The notes: a model not told the origin generated them from the sequence alone. A stretch of 12,296 nt of DNA from Bacteroidota bacterium (GCA_023430945.1 JAEYYE010000203.1:1-12296); one strand, 5' to 3'. Counted from the first letter of the stretch, positions 1 through 6,527 are shown. A program made the numbers and translations.

Positions 1-58
1 TCCTTGCGGCGAGTGCCCGCAATCTTTCCATCAAGAGTGTTGTACGGCGATCTGGCAT
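1..58 (-). CDS. Possible 5' end of a gene leaving the window at its left edge
   Basis: On the minus strand an ATG at 58-56 opens a frame that stays open to base 1, giving about 19 residues beginning MPDRRTTLLMERLRALAAR, a plausible basic, helical N-terminus. An in-frame upstream ATG at 91-89 would add 11 residues. A weak -7-like octamer, GATCTTCG, lies on the minus strand at 89-82. The gene would be co-directional with the nucleotidase gene that ends at 229. Against this, two plus-strand frames are also open from the left edge (to stops at 61-63 and 96-98), so the direction of transcription here is not settled. No function can be assigned. I see no other gene in 59-228. Confidence 0.25.
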   Translation of the reverse strand, partial: MPDRRTTLLMERLRALAAR

Positions 59-228
59 CGTAAAGCGATTCGACTGCGGGCCGAAGATCATAATTGCGTA
101 GCCCCCGCAAGGGCCATGCAAACGCCATGCATCAACAAGGCGATGTGGTTAATTGTACGATCCAATGCTGAAGTGCTGATGCTCAACCCGGTGATCGGTG
201 GATCATTCCTGTGAACGATCGGCCCTGC

Positions 229-699
229 TCAGTGGAACCCGTGTTGCTTCAGCGCTTCGATCGAAGAACGCGCATCGCGATGGTGGATGAAGATGCCGCC
301 GGCTTCCTCCCATGCTCCGCGGTACTTGTCGCGATCATCCACCAGCACATCGCCGGGCGAACAGTATTCCTTCTTCAATGCGGCCGTGGTGGTGATCACC
401 TTCACTCCGGGAAAATGTTGTACAGCCCATTTGTGCTTCTGCGGTTCGGCCCATTTGCCGCGCGGCAGGCCTGTAAGGATCACCGGATCGGTGTGCTTTA
501 CGGCCTCATACAATTCCATCGCATCGGGCATGGGCTCCAGGCCGGCGAAGAATTCACTGGCTGTTGCAAGCCGTTTCCAGAAAACGCCGGGACCGTACAT
601 GGCTTCAAAGTCACGTGGCGACATTCCGAAAAGTTTGGCGGCCCCGCGATCGAAATCAGCGAGCGCACCATCCATGTCCAGGTAGATCCTTCCAGCCAT
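229..699 (-). CDS. 5'(3')-deoxyribonucleotidase-like HAD phosphatase (NT5C family)
   Basis: A 156-residue protein with the NT5C-type HAD fold. Motif I is DMDGALADF at residues 8-16, with D8 as the expected nucleophile and D10 as the general acid/base. Motif II is the threonine in VILTGLPRGK (T76), followed by a lysine-rich segment ending KHKW. Motif III is VLVDDRDKYRGAW, with D121/D122 as Mg2+ ligands. Family members dephosphorylate (deoxy)nucleoside monophosphates in the cytoplasm; the real substrate is not visible here, and a more general HAD phosphatase is possible. The start at 699 is chosen because the frame's earlier ATG at 747 lies inside the upstream terminator, and because a -7-like TAAATTCG sits just 5 nt before the 699 ATG. 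Motif I usually reads DxDGVLADF, so the alanine is a mild variation. Length is a little short for the family. Family call is firm, substrate is not. Confidence 0.85.
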   Translation of the reverse strand: MAGRIYLDMDGALADFDRGAAKLFGMSPRDFEAMYGPGVFWKRLATASEFFAGLEPMPDAMELYEAVKHTDPVILTGLPRGKWAEPQKHKWAVQHFPGVKVITTTAALKKEYCSPGDVLVDDRDKYRGAWEEAGGIFIHHRDARSSIEALKQHGFH

Positions 700-704
700 G
701 CCGG

Positions 705-712
705 CGAATTTA
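705..712 (-). promoter_or_regulatory. Bacteroidota -7 box (TAAATTCG) for the nucleotidase gene
   Basis: The minus strand reads TAAATTCG, one base away from the Bacteroidota -7 consensus TAnnTTTG. It ends 5 nt before the ATG at 699, so a transcript would be leaderless or nearly so. It lies directly downstream of the terminator of the lipoprotein unit, where a new promoter is expected. No convincing -33 TTTG element is seen. Confidence 0.45.
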
Positions 713-720
713 CCTGTACC

Positions 721-752
721 ATAAGAAAAGGCGGCACCGATCGGCACCGCCT
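721..752 (-). terminator. Rho-independent terminator after the twin-lipoprotein genes
   Basis: Read on the minus strand, positions 752-743 pair with 738-729 in a 10-bp stem (AGGCGGTGCC against GGTGCCGCCT, including two G-U wobbles), closed by the tetraloop GATC at 742-739. The T-run TTTTCTT (729-723) overlaps the stem base. It begins 20 nt after the stop of the second lipoprotein gene. Stem, tight loop and T-run make this the clearest terminator in the window. Confidence 0.8.
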
Positions 753-772
753 CTCCACCACCTGCTCATCCA

Positions 773-1327
773 TCAATCATCCACACCATCCTGATCGATG
801 ATGTCTCCATTCTGTAGAATGCCGTCATCATCATCGCCCTTTTGTTCCTGGATGCCATCGTCGTTCATTCCGTCATTGGCATCGTCACGGAAGATGCCAT
901 CGAGCCGATCATCCTGCTCCTCGAACCAAAGCCGGATATCCTCCGCTGTATTGTTGGTCGCCACACGCACATCGTTCCAGGTATCGTTCCTGGACGCGTC
1001 CACATCACGCCGGGCGCGTTCGATCCTGTTCCTTCGATCCTGGAGGTCTTCGCGATAGCGGATCAATTCAGCCCTGCGGTCATCGTTCAGATCAGGGGTT
1101 TCCATGCGCGCATCCACCTCATCGATCCGTGCATCGAGCTTTGAGCGGAGTTCGAGCAGATCGCTTTCGATCTCCGCACGTTCCACATCGAAATTGTCAA
1201 CGCTTCGTTCGGCCGGTGCTTCCATCCGGTCCGTGCGGGATTGCTGGCTGCATCCCGTTACCATCAACGCCGTGCCCAATAGGAAGGTTCCGGCCGCGAT
1301 ACGTATCTGTTTCATCTTCATTTTCAT
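773..1327 (-). CDS. Coiled-coil lipoprotein B, with aspartate-rich tail
   Basis: A 184-residue predicted lipoprotein. The signal peptide ends in a lipobox (LMVTGC, Cys26), so the mature protein should be lipid-anchored in the envelope. Residues 45-110 are heptad-like and densely charged (E, R, D, L), typical of a long coiled coil. A core at residues 116-135 (TWNDVR...TAEDIRLWF) matches the preceding gene at residues 121-140 (TWEDVR...TAKDVGDWF), so the two are tandem paralogs. The C-terminus from about residue 139 is very rich in Asp, Gly and Asn and could bind cations, though it matches no motif I know. The start abuts the upstream stop with no spacer (TAA then ATG), and three in-frame ATGs (1327, 1321, 1315) encode MKMKMK, so any of them could be used. 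I do not recognise a named family. It is the last gene before the terminator. Confidence 0.85.
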   Translation of the reverse strand: MKMKMKQIRIAAGTFLLGTALMVTGCSQQSRTDRMEAPAERSVDNFDVERAEIESDLLELRSKLDARIDEVDARMETPDLNDDRRAELIRYREDLQDRRNRIERARRDVDASRNDTWNDVRVATNNTAEDIRLWFEEQDDRLDGIFRDDANDGMNDDGIQEQKGDDDDGILQNGDIIDQDGVDD

Positions 1328-1825
1328 TTAATCCTGTTGATCGTTCATTTCCTCATTCACATTCTCCTCGTCGATCAGGTCCTTGAATTTTTCTCCCTGC
1401 CGATCGAACCAGTCACCCACGTCCTTCGCAGTGGATCGGGCCTTGGTACGTACATCTTCCCAGGTGGATCGTTCTGCCACTTCGATGTTCCTTATCTCGT
1501 CCTCCACACGTGAACGGTTCTGTTCAAGTTCGAAGCGATGTTCACGAAGTCGATCGAGCTGTGCCTGATCTTCCGTGCGCCGCATTTCCGCGTCCACATT
1601 GTTCAGCCGCTTGTTCAACCGATCGCGCAGATCCTCCAGTTCATCCAGCGCATCCTGCCTTTCCTGGCGATCTATTTCGGCCGTGGGGGCCGCTTCTCTT
1701 TCATTTCGTTCTTCCGAAGCCGAACCCATGTTCCCTTCGGTATTCTGCTGGCTGCTGCATCCGCCGATCACGAGCGCGATACCGAGCAGTACAGCACTGG
1801 TCGCTGATCTTGCCCTCTTGATCAT
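1328..1825 (-). CDS. Coiled-coil lipoprotein A, paralog of lipoprotein B
   Basis: A 165-residue predicted lipoprotein. A short basic n-region (MIKRAR) and hydrophobic stretch lead to the lipobox LVIGGC (Cys23). A Ser/Gln/Glu-rich linker follows, then a charged coiled coil at about residues 50-115 (RQERQDALDELEDLRDRL and similar). The shared core is TWEDVRTKARSTAKDVGDWF at 121-140, followed by an acidic tail ending NEEMNDQQD; lipoprotein B has the parallel NDGMNDD. The frame extends 43 codons upstream, but only the ATG at 1825 gives a signal peptide directly, so that start is chosen. It lies 132 nt behind the YihY-family gene on the same strand and is followed immediately by lipoprotein B, so the pair is surely cotranscribed. 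No named family recognised; a role in envelope structure or stress is a guess. Confidence 0.85.
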   Translation of the reverse strand: MIKRARSATSAVLLGIALVIGGCSSQQNTEGNMGSASEERNEREAAPTAEIDRQERQDALDELEDLRDRLNKRLNNVDAEMRRTEDQAQLDRLREHRFELEQNRSRVEDEIRNIEVAERSTWEDVRTKARSTAKDVGDWFDRQGEKFKDLIDEENVNEEMNDQQD

Positions 1826-1957
1826 GTGCTTTTCATTTTTGTACGGCCGGTGGATCGCATGGATCGGGCCAGAACGCCTGTTGAACTTGATATTCATGCC
1901 ACGGCCCGCGCCGATCGGGGAAACCACACCACGCGGATCTCCCGCCAAAGCCACTTA

Positions 1958-2893
1958 TCAGGACTTCTTCCCCTCTTCCTTTCCGATGCCTTTTTCCGCA
2001 GAAGATCTCCAGGTGGCATGTTCGGAAGGTTCAATGTGTCCGCCGTATTTATTGGCGTAGGTGCGGGTGAAGGCCGCACCGTAGAGCAGGATCACGCCGG
2101 AATAGGTGACCCACAACATGATCAGCACGAGGCTTCCCGCTGCGCCATATACCGATCCCGGTTCGGCCTTGCCGAAATAGATACCCAGCGCATACTTGGC
2201 GATCAGGAATAAGACCGTGGTCACCAAGGCGCCAACGATCACATCCTTCCATTTGATCTTCGCGTCGGGGAGCAATTTGAACATCGCGGCGAACATCGCG
2301 GTGATCACCACCAACGAAAGCAGAAGGTCAAGGAGCTGGATCAACACCTTCGCTTCGGGGAAAAGGTTGCGCGAGATCCAGCCACCAAGCCCGGCCAATG
2401 CTGATGAGACCACGAGCGAAACGATCAGCAGGAATCCCAGCACCAACACCATCCCGAAGGAGAACAATCGATCCTTCACCACCTTCAGGAACTTCTGCTT
2501 CGGCTTGGGTTTCACATGCCATAGTTCGTTCAGCGTTTTCTGCAGGTGGAAGAAGATGCCCGTGGCACCATAGACCAGCGTGATGATGGAGATCACGTTC
2601 GCAAGACCACGCTTGCTGCTGTCCTGCGCATTCTCCATGATCCCGGTTATATCTTCCGCCGCATCCTGCCCGATCATGGCGGCCACCTGGCTACTCACGG
2701 ACTGTGTAAGGGTCTCCTTCTCCAGGAAATAACCCGCCACATTGATCACGATGACCAACAGGCCGGGGAGTGAGAAGATCGCGAAGTAGGCGATGACGGC
2801 GCTGCTCCTGAACGGATCCTGATCGCCGAACTGTTTGCCTGCCGCCTTTAGCAGATCGATGGTATCCTTGAAGAATTCCTTGATACGGGCCAT
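1958..2893 (-). CDS. YihY/BrkB-family (UPF0761) inner-membrane protein
   Basis: A 311-residue integral membrane protein with about six hydrophobic segments, near residues 31-57, 97-117, 143-169, 183-207, 216-240 and 247-275. Family-typical stretches are visible: SAVIAYFAIFSLPGLL in the first helix, ATGIFFHLQKTLNELW at 110-125, KWKDVIVGALVTTVLF at 214-229 and YGAAGSLVLIMLWVTYSGV around 249-267. Length fits the family. The old name 'ribonuclease BN' for this family is a misassignment; the biochemical function is not established. The C-terminus is a short hydrophilic Lys/Glu tail. The gene is divergent from the MBL hydrolase gene across 154 nt and is followed on the same strand by the twin lipoprotein genes, suggesting one envelope-related transcription unit, although the 132-nt gap could hold a separate promoter. 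Confidence 0.93.
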   Translation of the reverse strand: MARIKEFFKDTIDLLKAAGKQFGDQDPFRSSAVIAYFAIFSLPGLLVIVINVAGYFLEKETLTQSVSSQVAAMIGQDAAEDITGIMENAQDSSKRGLANVISIITLVYGATGIFFHLQKTLNELWHVKPKPKQKFLKVVKDRLFSFGMVLVLGFLLIVSLVVSSALAGLGGWISRNLFPEAKVLIQLLDLLLSLVVITAMFAAMFKLLPDAKIKWKDVIVGALVTTVLFLIAKYALGIYFGKAEPGSVYGAAGSLVLIMLWVTYSGVILLYGAAFTRTYANKYGGHIEPSEHATWRSSAEKGIGKEEGKKS

Positions 2894-2910
2894 TGTGATA
2901 AGTGAAAGGA

Positions 2911-2918
2911 TGAAATTA
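2911..2918 (-). promoter_or_regulatory. Possible -7 box (TAATTTCA) for the YihY-family gene
   Basis: The minus strand reads TAATTTCA, similar to TAnnTTTG with two changes, 17 nt before the ATG at 2893. No -33 element stands out. Position is right, match is weak. Confidence 0.3.
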
Positions 2919-3047
2919 GATCGATCGATGCGCCAGCGTCACGATCACCCGGGTAGATCCCGCGCGATCCGCCGGCCACTGGCGGGCATAATGAAGCCGG
3001 ATCGATCGCATCCGCTCCCCGGGCATATGTATTGATGGCGTTCACGC

Positions 3048-3929
3048 ATGTCCGAACAGATCCCCCTCTCGAACAATGATCGCGCCGATCGGGAGCGCGA
3101 TGGCCTGCATATCGTAACGCATGATGTCGCCTATAAAAGGTTGATGCTCGTGAACGTGATCCTGATCGGTAAGGAAGGTGCCGGGCCGGGCGGTTGGGTA
3201 CTGATCGATGCAGGCGTTGCAGGGTGCGCTGGGTGCGATCCGGAAAGCAGCGGCAGAACGTTTCGGCGAAAATGCGCCACCCGCGTGCATCATACAGACC
3301 CTGGTCATTTCGATCACGTGGGTGCGTTGGAGGAACTCGCCAAAGAATGGAATGTTCCGGTGTACGCGCACCCGCTGGAAGTATCTTATCTCGATGGATC
3401 GGCCTCCTATCCCCCAACCGATCCGAAGGTTGGCGGTGGCATGATGAGCACGCTCTCGCCCCTCTATTCCCGCAGCCCGGTGAACGTGAAGGAACACCTT
3501 CGCACCTTGCCGGAAGACGGATCGGTGCCTGATCTTCCCGGCTGGAAATGGATCCATACACCGGGCCACGCACCCGGCCACATTTCGCTATGGCGTGAAG
3601 CCGATCGGTTGCTGATCAGTGGCGATGCAGTGATCACCACCGATCAGGAATCGGCCTACGCAGTGGCCACACAGAAACCAGAACTGCACGGCCCACCGAT
3701 GTACTTCACGATCGACTGGGAGCTTTCCGAGCTATCGGTGAAGGAACTTGCAGCGCTCGATCCACAGATCATCGTGAGCAGCCATGGCCAGGCCATGCAA
3801 GGACTTGAGATGCTCGCGGCATTGCATCGGCTCGCCAATGAATTCCGTGATCTGGCCGTGCCATCCACCGGCCGTTATGTGGAAGATCCGCAATGGGTGA
3901 GGAAAGGTGAGGCCTACCGCAAGCCATGA
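3048..3929 (+). CDS. MBL-fold metallo-hydrolase with two compensating frameshifts
   Basis: The 293-residue reading is a metallo-beta-lactamase-fold hydrolase: strand VLIDAG (51-56), GHFDHVGALEELA (86-98), third-motif HTPGHAPGH (170-178), Asp ligand in SGDAVITT (191-198) and a final SSHG (244-247). Residues 63-85 do not look like this family. The +1 frame over the same bases reads AIRKAAAERFGENA, then ACIIQT, which does. One extra G in GGG at 3231-3233 and one missing A between 3301 and 3302 (CAT read as CT) explain it exactly. Undoing both restores ACIIQTHGHFDHVGAL, including the first His of the HxHxDH metal motif, which the present reading lacks (DPGHFDH). So this is either an intact gene with two sequence errors or a gene whose active site is lost. 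Substrate unknown; glyoxalase-II-like or other hydrolysis is typical. It stands alone upstream of recR. Confidence 0.85.
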   Translation: MSEQIPLSNNDRADRERDGLHIVTHDVAYKRLMLVNVILIGKEGAGPGGWVLIDAGVAGCAGCDPESSGRTFRRKCATRVHHTDPGHFDHVGALEELAKEWNVPVYAHPLEVSYLDGSASYPPTDPKVGGGMMSTLSPLYSRSPVNVKEHLRTLPEDGSVPDLPGWKWIHTPGHAPGHISLWREADRLLISGDAVITTDQESAYAVATQKPELHGPPMYFTIDWELSELSVKELAALDPQIIVSSHGQAMQGLEMLAALHRLANEFRDLAVPSTGRYVEDPQWVRKGEAYRKP

Positions 3930-3934
3930 TCAAC

Positions 3935-3958
3935 GCCGGTCCCGATCGGGCTTCCGGC
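3935..3958 (+). terminator. Hairpin between the MBL gene and recR, weak terminator candidate
   Basis: GCCGG (3935-3939) pairs with CCGGC (3954-3958), enclosing the palindrome CCCGATCGGG (3941-3950), which can close with a GATC tetraloop. A T versus CTT internal loop interrupts the stem. The following TAATTTTG gives a short T-run and is also the likely recR -7 box, so hairpin and promoter are back to back. It begins 6 nt after the MBL stop codon. Confidence 0.4.
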
Positions 3959-3966
3959 TAATTTTG
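3959..3966 (+). promoter_or_regulatory. Bacteroidota -7 box (TAATTTTG) for recR
   Basis: TAATTTTG matches the Bacteroidota -7 consensus TAnnTTTG exactly. The recR ATG begins 9 nt later, implying a very short 5' leader. No clear -33 TTTG is seen upstream, where the hairpin lies. Confidence 0.65.
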
Positions 3967-3975
3967 CCCCCTGCA

Positions 3976-4593
3976 ATGGGGCTTTCCTCTCAACTGCTCG
4001 AACGGGCCGTGGACCAACTGGCGACATTGCCGGGGATCGGCCGGCGCACCGCCATGCGCCTTGCACTGGACCTCCTGCGCCGCGAACCTGGCGAGATCCA
4101 TCGCTTCACAGATGCGATCCGTGCGCTTCGCGATCAAGTGCGCTATTGTTCCACCTGCTGCAACATCAGCGACGAGCCGGAATGCGCGATCTGCCGCGAT
4201 CCGAACCGGGACAAGAGCACCGTATGTGTGGTGGAGGACATCCGTGACGTTATCGCGATCGAGAACACGCACCAGTTCAAAGGCACCTACCATGTGCTGG
4301 GCGGCGTGATCAGTCCCATGGACGGTGTGGGGCCCGATGACCTGAATACGCGCGACCTGATGGCACGGGTGAATTCGGCCTCCATCACTGAAGTGATCCT
4401 CGCGCTGGGCGCCACGCTCGAAGGAGATACTACGGCCTTCTACCTGAACCGGAAATTGAAGGAACACGGTGTGCAGGTCACCACGATCGCGCGCGGCATC
4501 AGCATCGGTGGCGATCTCGATCAGGCCGATGAACTTACCTTGGGCCGCAGCATCGCCGATCGCAAACCTTACGAACAGGACCTGAAACGCTGA
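3976..4593 (+). CDS. recR: Recombination mediator protein RecR
   Basis: A 205-residue RecR, the normal length. The N-terminal helix-hairpin-helix region includes LATLPGIGRRTAMRLAL (15-31). A four-cysteine zinc finger follows (C58, C61, C70, C73 in YCSTC...CAIC), then the TOPRIM segment VCVVEDIRDVIAIE (83-96), and the C-terminal region with GGVISPMDGVGP and TTIARGISIGGDLDQAD. With RecO and RecF, RecR helps load RecA onto single-stranded gaps in the cytoplasm. The ATG at 3976 is chosen over an in-frame ATG at 3907 because 3907 lies inside the MBL gene and 3976 gives the family N-terminus 9 nt after a -7 box. The stop TGA overlaps the next gene's proposed start (CTGA). Confidence 0.97.
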   Translation: MGLSSQLLERAVDQLATLPGIGRRTAMRLALDLLRREPGEIHRFTDAIRALRDQVRYCSTCCNISDEPECAICRDPNRDKSTVCVVEDIRDVIAIENTHQFKGTYHVLGGVISPMDGVGPDDLNTRDLMARVNSASITEVILALGATLEGDTTAFYLNRKLKEHGVQVTTIARGISIGGDLDQADELTLGRSIADRKPYEQDLKR

Positions 4594-6497
4594 AACTCTC
4601 GGTAGTCATAGTGAATTACAACGTGCGGGCGTACCTCGAGCAATGCCTGCGCACGGTGATCACCGCCTTGGAAGGGATCGATGGCGAGATCTTCGTGGTG
4701 GACAACCAGAGCACCGATGGAAGCGTGGAGATGGTGCGCGCGAAATTCCCTTCGGTGAAGGTGATCGCGAACAGGGAGAACGTTGGTTTCTCGCGGGCGA
4801 ACAATCAGGCCATTCGGATATCCACCGGCGATTACGTATTGTTGCTCAACCCCGATACGGTCGTCGGTGAGGATGTGTTCAGGAAAGTGATCGCCTTCAT
4901 GGATGGCAGGCCCGGGATCGGCGGGCTTGGGGTGAAGATGATCGACGGTACGGGTCGTTTTCTCCCCGAATCCAAACGTGGCCTGCCCACACCCAGGGTC
5001 GCATTCTTCAAGATAATCGGGCTTACGCGCTTGTTCCCGAAAAGCAGGGTCTTCGGGCGTTATCACCTGGGCCATCTTCCAGAGAACGAAGCTGCGCCGA
5101 TCGAGATCCTTTCCGGGGCCTGCATGTTCCTGCGGAAAAGAACGCTTGATGAGGTGGGCCTGCTGGATGAGAGCTTCTTCATGTATGGAGAAGACATCGA
5201 TCTGAGCTATCGCATCACGCTCGCCGGCTACGAGAACTGGTACTTCCCCGATGCGCGGATCATCCATTACAAGGGCGAAAGCACGAAGAAGAGCAGCGTG
5301 AACTATGTGTTCGTCTTCTACAACGCCATGGCGATCTTCGCCCGGAAGCATTTTGCGCAGCGCAAGGCCGGGATATTCCCGTGGCTGATCAACGGCAGCA
5401 TCTATTTGAGCGCCGCGGCCGCGATCGCGATCCGGTTCCTGGATCGGGCGATGCTACCCCTGCTCGATCTGTTCACCGTACTTCTGGTACTGGCGCTCTC
5501 GCCGATCGTTCCGGAGAAATGGCCGGTGCTGCAGGAGCTTGGTGCCGACCTCATCATCGGGGGTGTGGTGATCGCGTGGATGGCCTTCTTCGGCGGCTAT
5601 GATCGGCCGATCCGTGTGGGCCGTTCGGCAAAGGCACTGTTCCTTCTCTGGGTGATCACTTTCATTTCACTCTGGCTTGGAGGAAGCAATGGATCGGACC
5701 TCGCGGTGATGAGCCGGCCATTCCTGTACGCCGCGGTCGGATCCGTGCTGGTACGCGCCATCCTGCATGCGCTGAAGATCAATGGAATGGGTCAGCGGCA
5801 CAAGGATCGGGAGCGCGTGCTGGCGATCGGGGAGGCCACCACTGCGAAAGATGCGATCGCCCTGCTCTGGCAAACGCACTACGGTCTGGGATCCAGCACC
5901 GTGATCGAACCCGGATCGGCAGGGGTCGGTCCGGATCAGCTCGCACGGCGGATCAGGCAGCAACGGATCGGCGAGGTGATCTTCTGCGCACGGGACCTTT
6001 CCTGGCGCTCGATCATTTCCAGCATGGAAAAGTTGAGGCACACCCGCGCCATCTTCAAGATCGCCCAACCCGGCAACGAATTCATCATCGGTCCAAGCAG
6101 CATCGAAAGTCTCAACGATCTGTTCATCCTGCAGGATCATGCGCTCAGCGGGCCGATGGCGCGCCGCAACAAACGCATCGCCGACGTGGCCTTCACCATT
6201 TTCACACTGATCATCTTCCCTGTCGCGGCCTTTCTCGTTCGTTCGCCAGGCACTTTGTTCCGCAACTGCATATCGGTGCTGAAGGGTGATCGCAGTTGGA
6301 TCGGATATCATCCCACCACGTCGCCCGCCCGCCTGCCCGCGATCCCCAAAGGCATCATCGGCCCGATCGGCCCACCGGCCATGGCGCAGGGAGAACTGGC
6401 GATCTGGCGTGCGAACATCCTGTACGCCAAGGACCACAGCATTTCCAACGATCTGGCACTGCTCTTCCGAAGTTTCCGCCTGCTGGGCGGCAACTGA
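4590..6497 (+). CDS. GT2 glycosyltransferase with membrane and sugar-transferase-like C-terminal region
   Basis: About 635 residues. The N-terminal 280 or so form a GT-A, family 2 domain (WbbL-type): LKLSVVIVNYN, then DNQSTDGS (38-45), NPDT as the DXD equivalent (87-90), a conserved LSGAC stretch near 174-178 and GEDIDLSYR (200-208). About five hydrophobic segments follow (roughly 265-283, 286-308, 319-337, 348-365, 376-395). Residues 408-480 look like a Rossmann-type domain, and the end (KRIADVAFTIFTLIIFPVAAF ... LKGDRSWIGYHP, 528-574) resembles the membrane and core parts of polyprenyl-phosphate sugar transferases. It likely builds a surface glycan at the inner membrane. Homology requires LKLSVVIVNYN, yet no ATG exists; CTG at 4590, overlapping the recR stop as CTGA, is the best start. 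GTG at 4611 would remove the first beta strand. Donor and acceptor are unknown. Confidence 0.85.
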   Translation: MKLSVVIVNYNVRAYLEQCLRTVITALEGIDGEIFVVDNQSTDGSVEMVRAKFPSVKVIANRENVGFSRANNQAIRISTGDYVLLLNPDTVVGEDVFRKVIAFMDGRPGIGGLGVKMIDGTGRFLPESKRGLPTPRVAFFKIIGLTRLFPKSRVFGRYHLGHLPENEAAPIEILSGACMFLRKRTLDEVGLLDESFFMYGEDIDLSYRITLAGYENWYFPDARIIHYKGESTKKSSVNYVFVFYNAMAIFARKHFAQRKAGIFPWLINGSIYLSAAAAIAIRFLDRAMLPLLDLFTVLLVLALSPIVPEKWPVLQELGADLIIGGVVIAWMAFFGGYDRPIRVGRSAKALFLLWVITFISLWLGGSNGSDLAVMSRPFLYAAVGSVLVRAILHALKINGMGQRHKDRERVLAIGEATTAKDAIALLWQTHYGLGSSTVIEPGSAGVGPDQLARRIRQQRIGEVIFCARDLSWRSIISSMEKLRHTRAIFKIAQPGNEFIIGPSSIESLNDLFILQDHALSGPMARRNKRIADVAFTIFTLIIFPVAAFLVRSPGTLFRNCISVLKGDRSWIGYHPTTSPARLPAIPKGIIGPIGPPAMAQGELAIWRANILYAKDHSISNDLALLFRSFRLLGGN

Positions 6498-6519
6498 GCC
6501 ATGTACCCTCATCATCCGT

Positions 6520-6527
6520 TACCTTTG
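6520..6527 (+). promoter_or_regulatory. Bacteroidota -7 box (TACCTTTG) for the E2 gene
   Basis: TACCTTTG matches TAnnTTTG exactly and lies 30 nt before the ATG at 6558, in the short gap after the glycosyltransferase stop. The leader contains an A-rich stretch (GAAAAAGAAAC) just before the ATG, as is common in Bacteroidota. Confidence 0.6.

Noticed and set aside
2..213. Plus-strand frame open from the left edge to a TGA at 211-213
   Set aside because: The translation is Cys/Trp/His-rich with no recognisable features, and competing open frames on both strands cover the same bases.
1826..1954. Extended N-terminus for lipoprotein A starting at 1954
   Set aside because: It would bury the signal peptide 43 residues inside the protein; the ATG at 1825 gives a normal lipoprotein signal.
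2848..3573. 241-codon minus-strand frame across the yihY/MBL intergenic region
   Set aside because: Arg/Ser/Cys-rich translation without domains, overlapping both the promoter region and the MBL gene on the other strand.
4569..5351. 260-codon minus-strand frame, His- and Asp-rich
   Set aside because: Antisense shadow of the conserved GT2 domain; composition is that of a reverse-complement reading and no motif is visible.
5667..6515. 282-codon open frame on the minus strand opposite the glycosyltransferase
   Set aside because: It lies wholly opposite a gene with clear family motifs, its translation shows no domain, and long antisense frames are expected in GC-rich, GATC-rich DNA.
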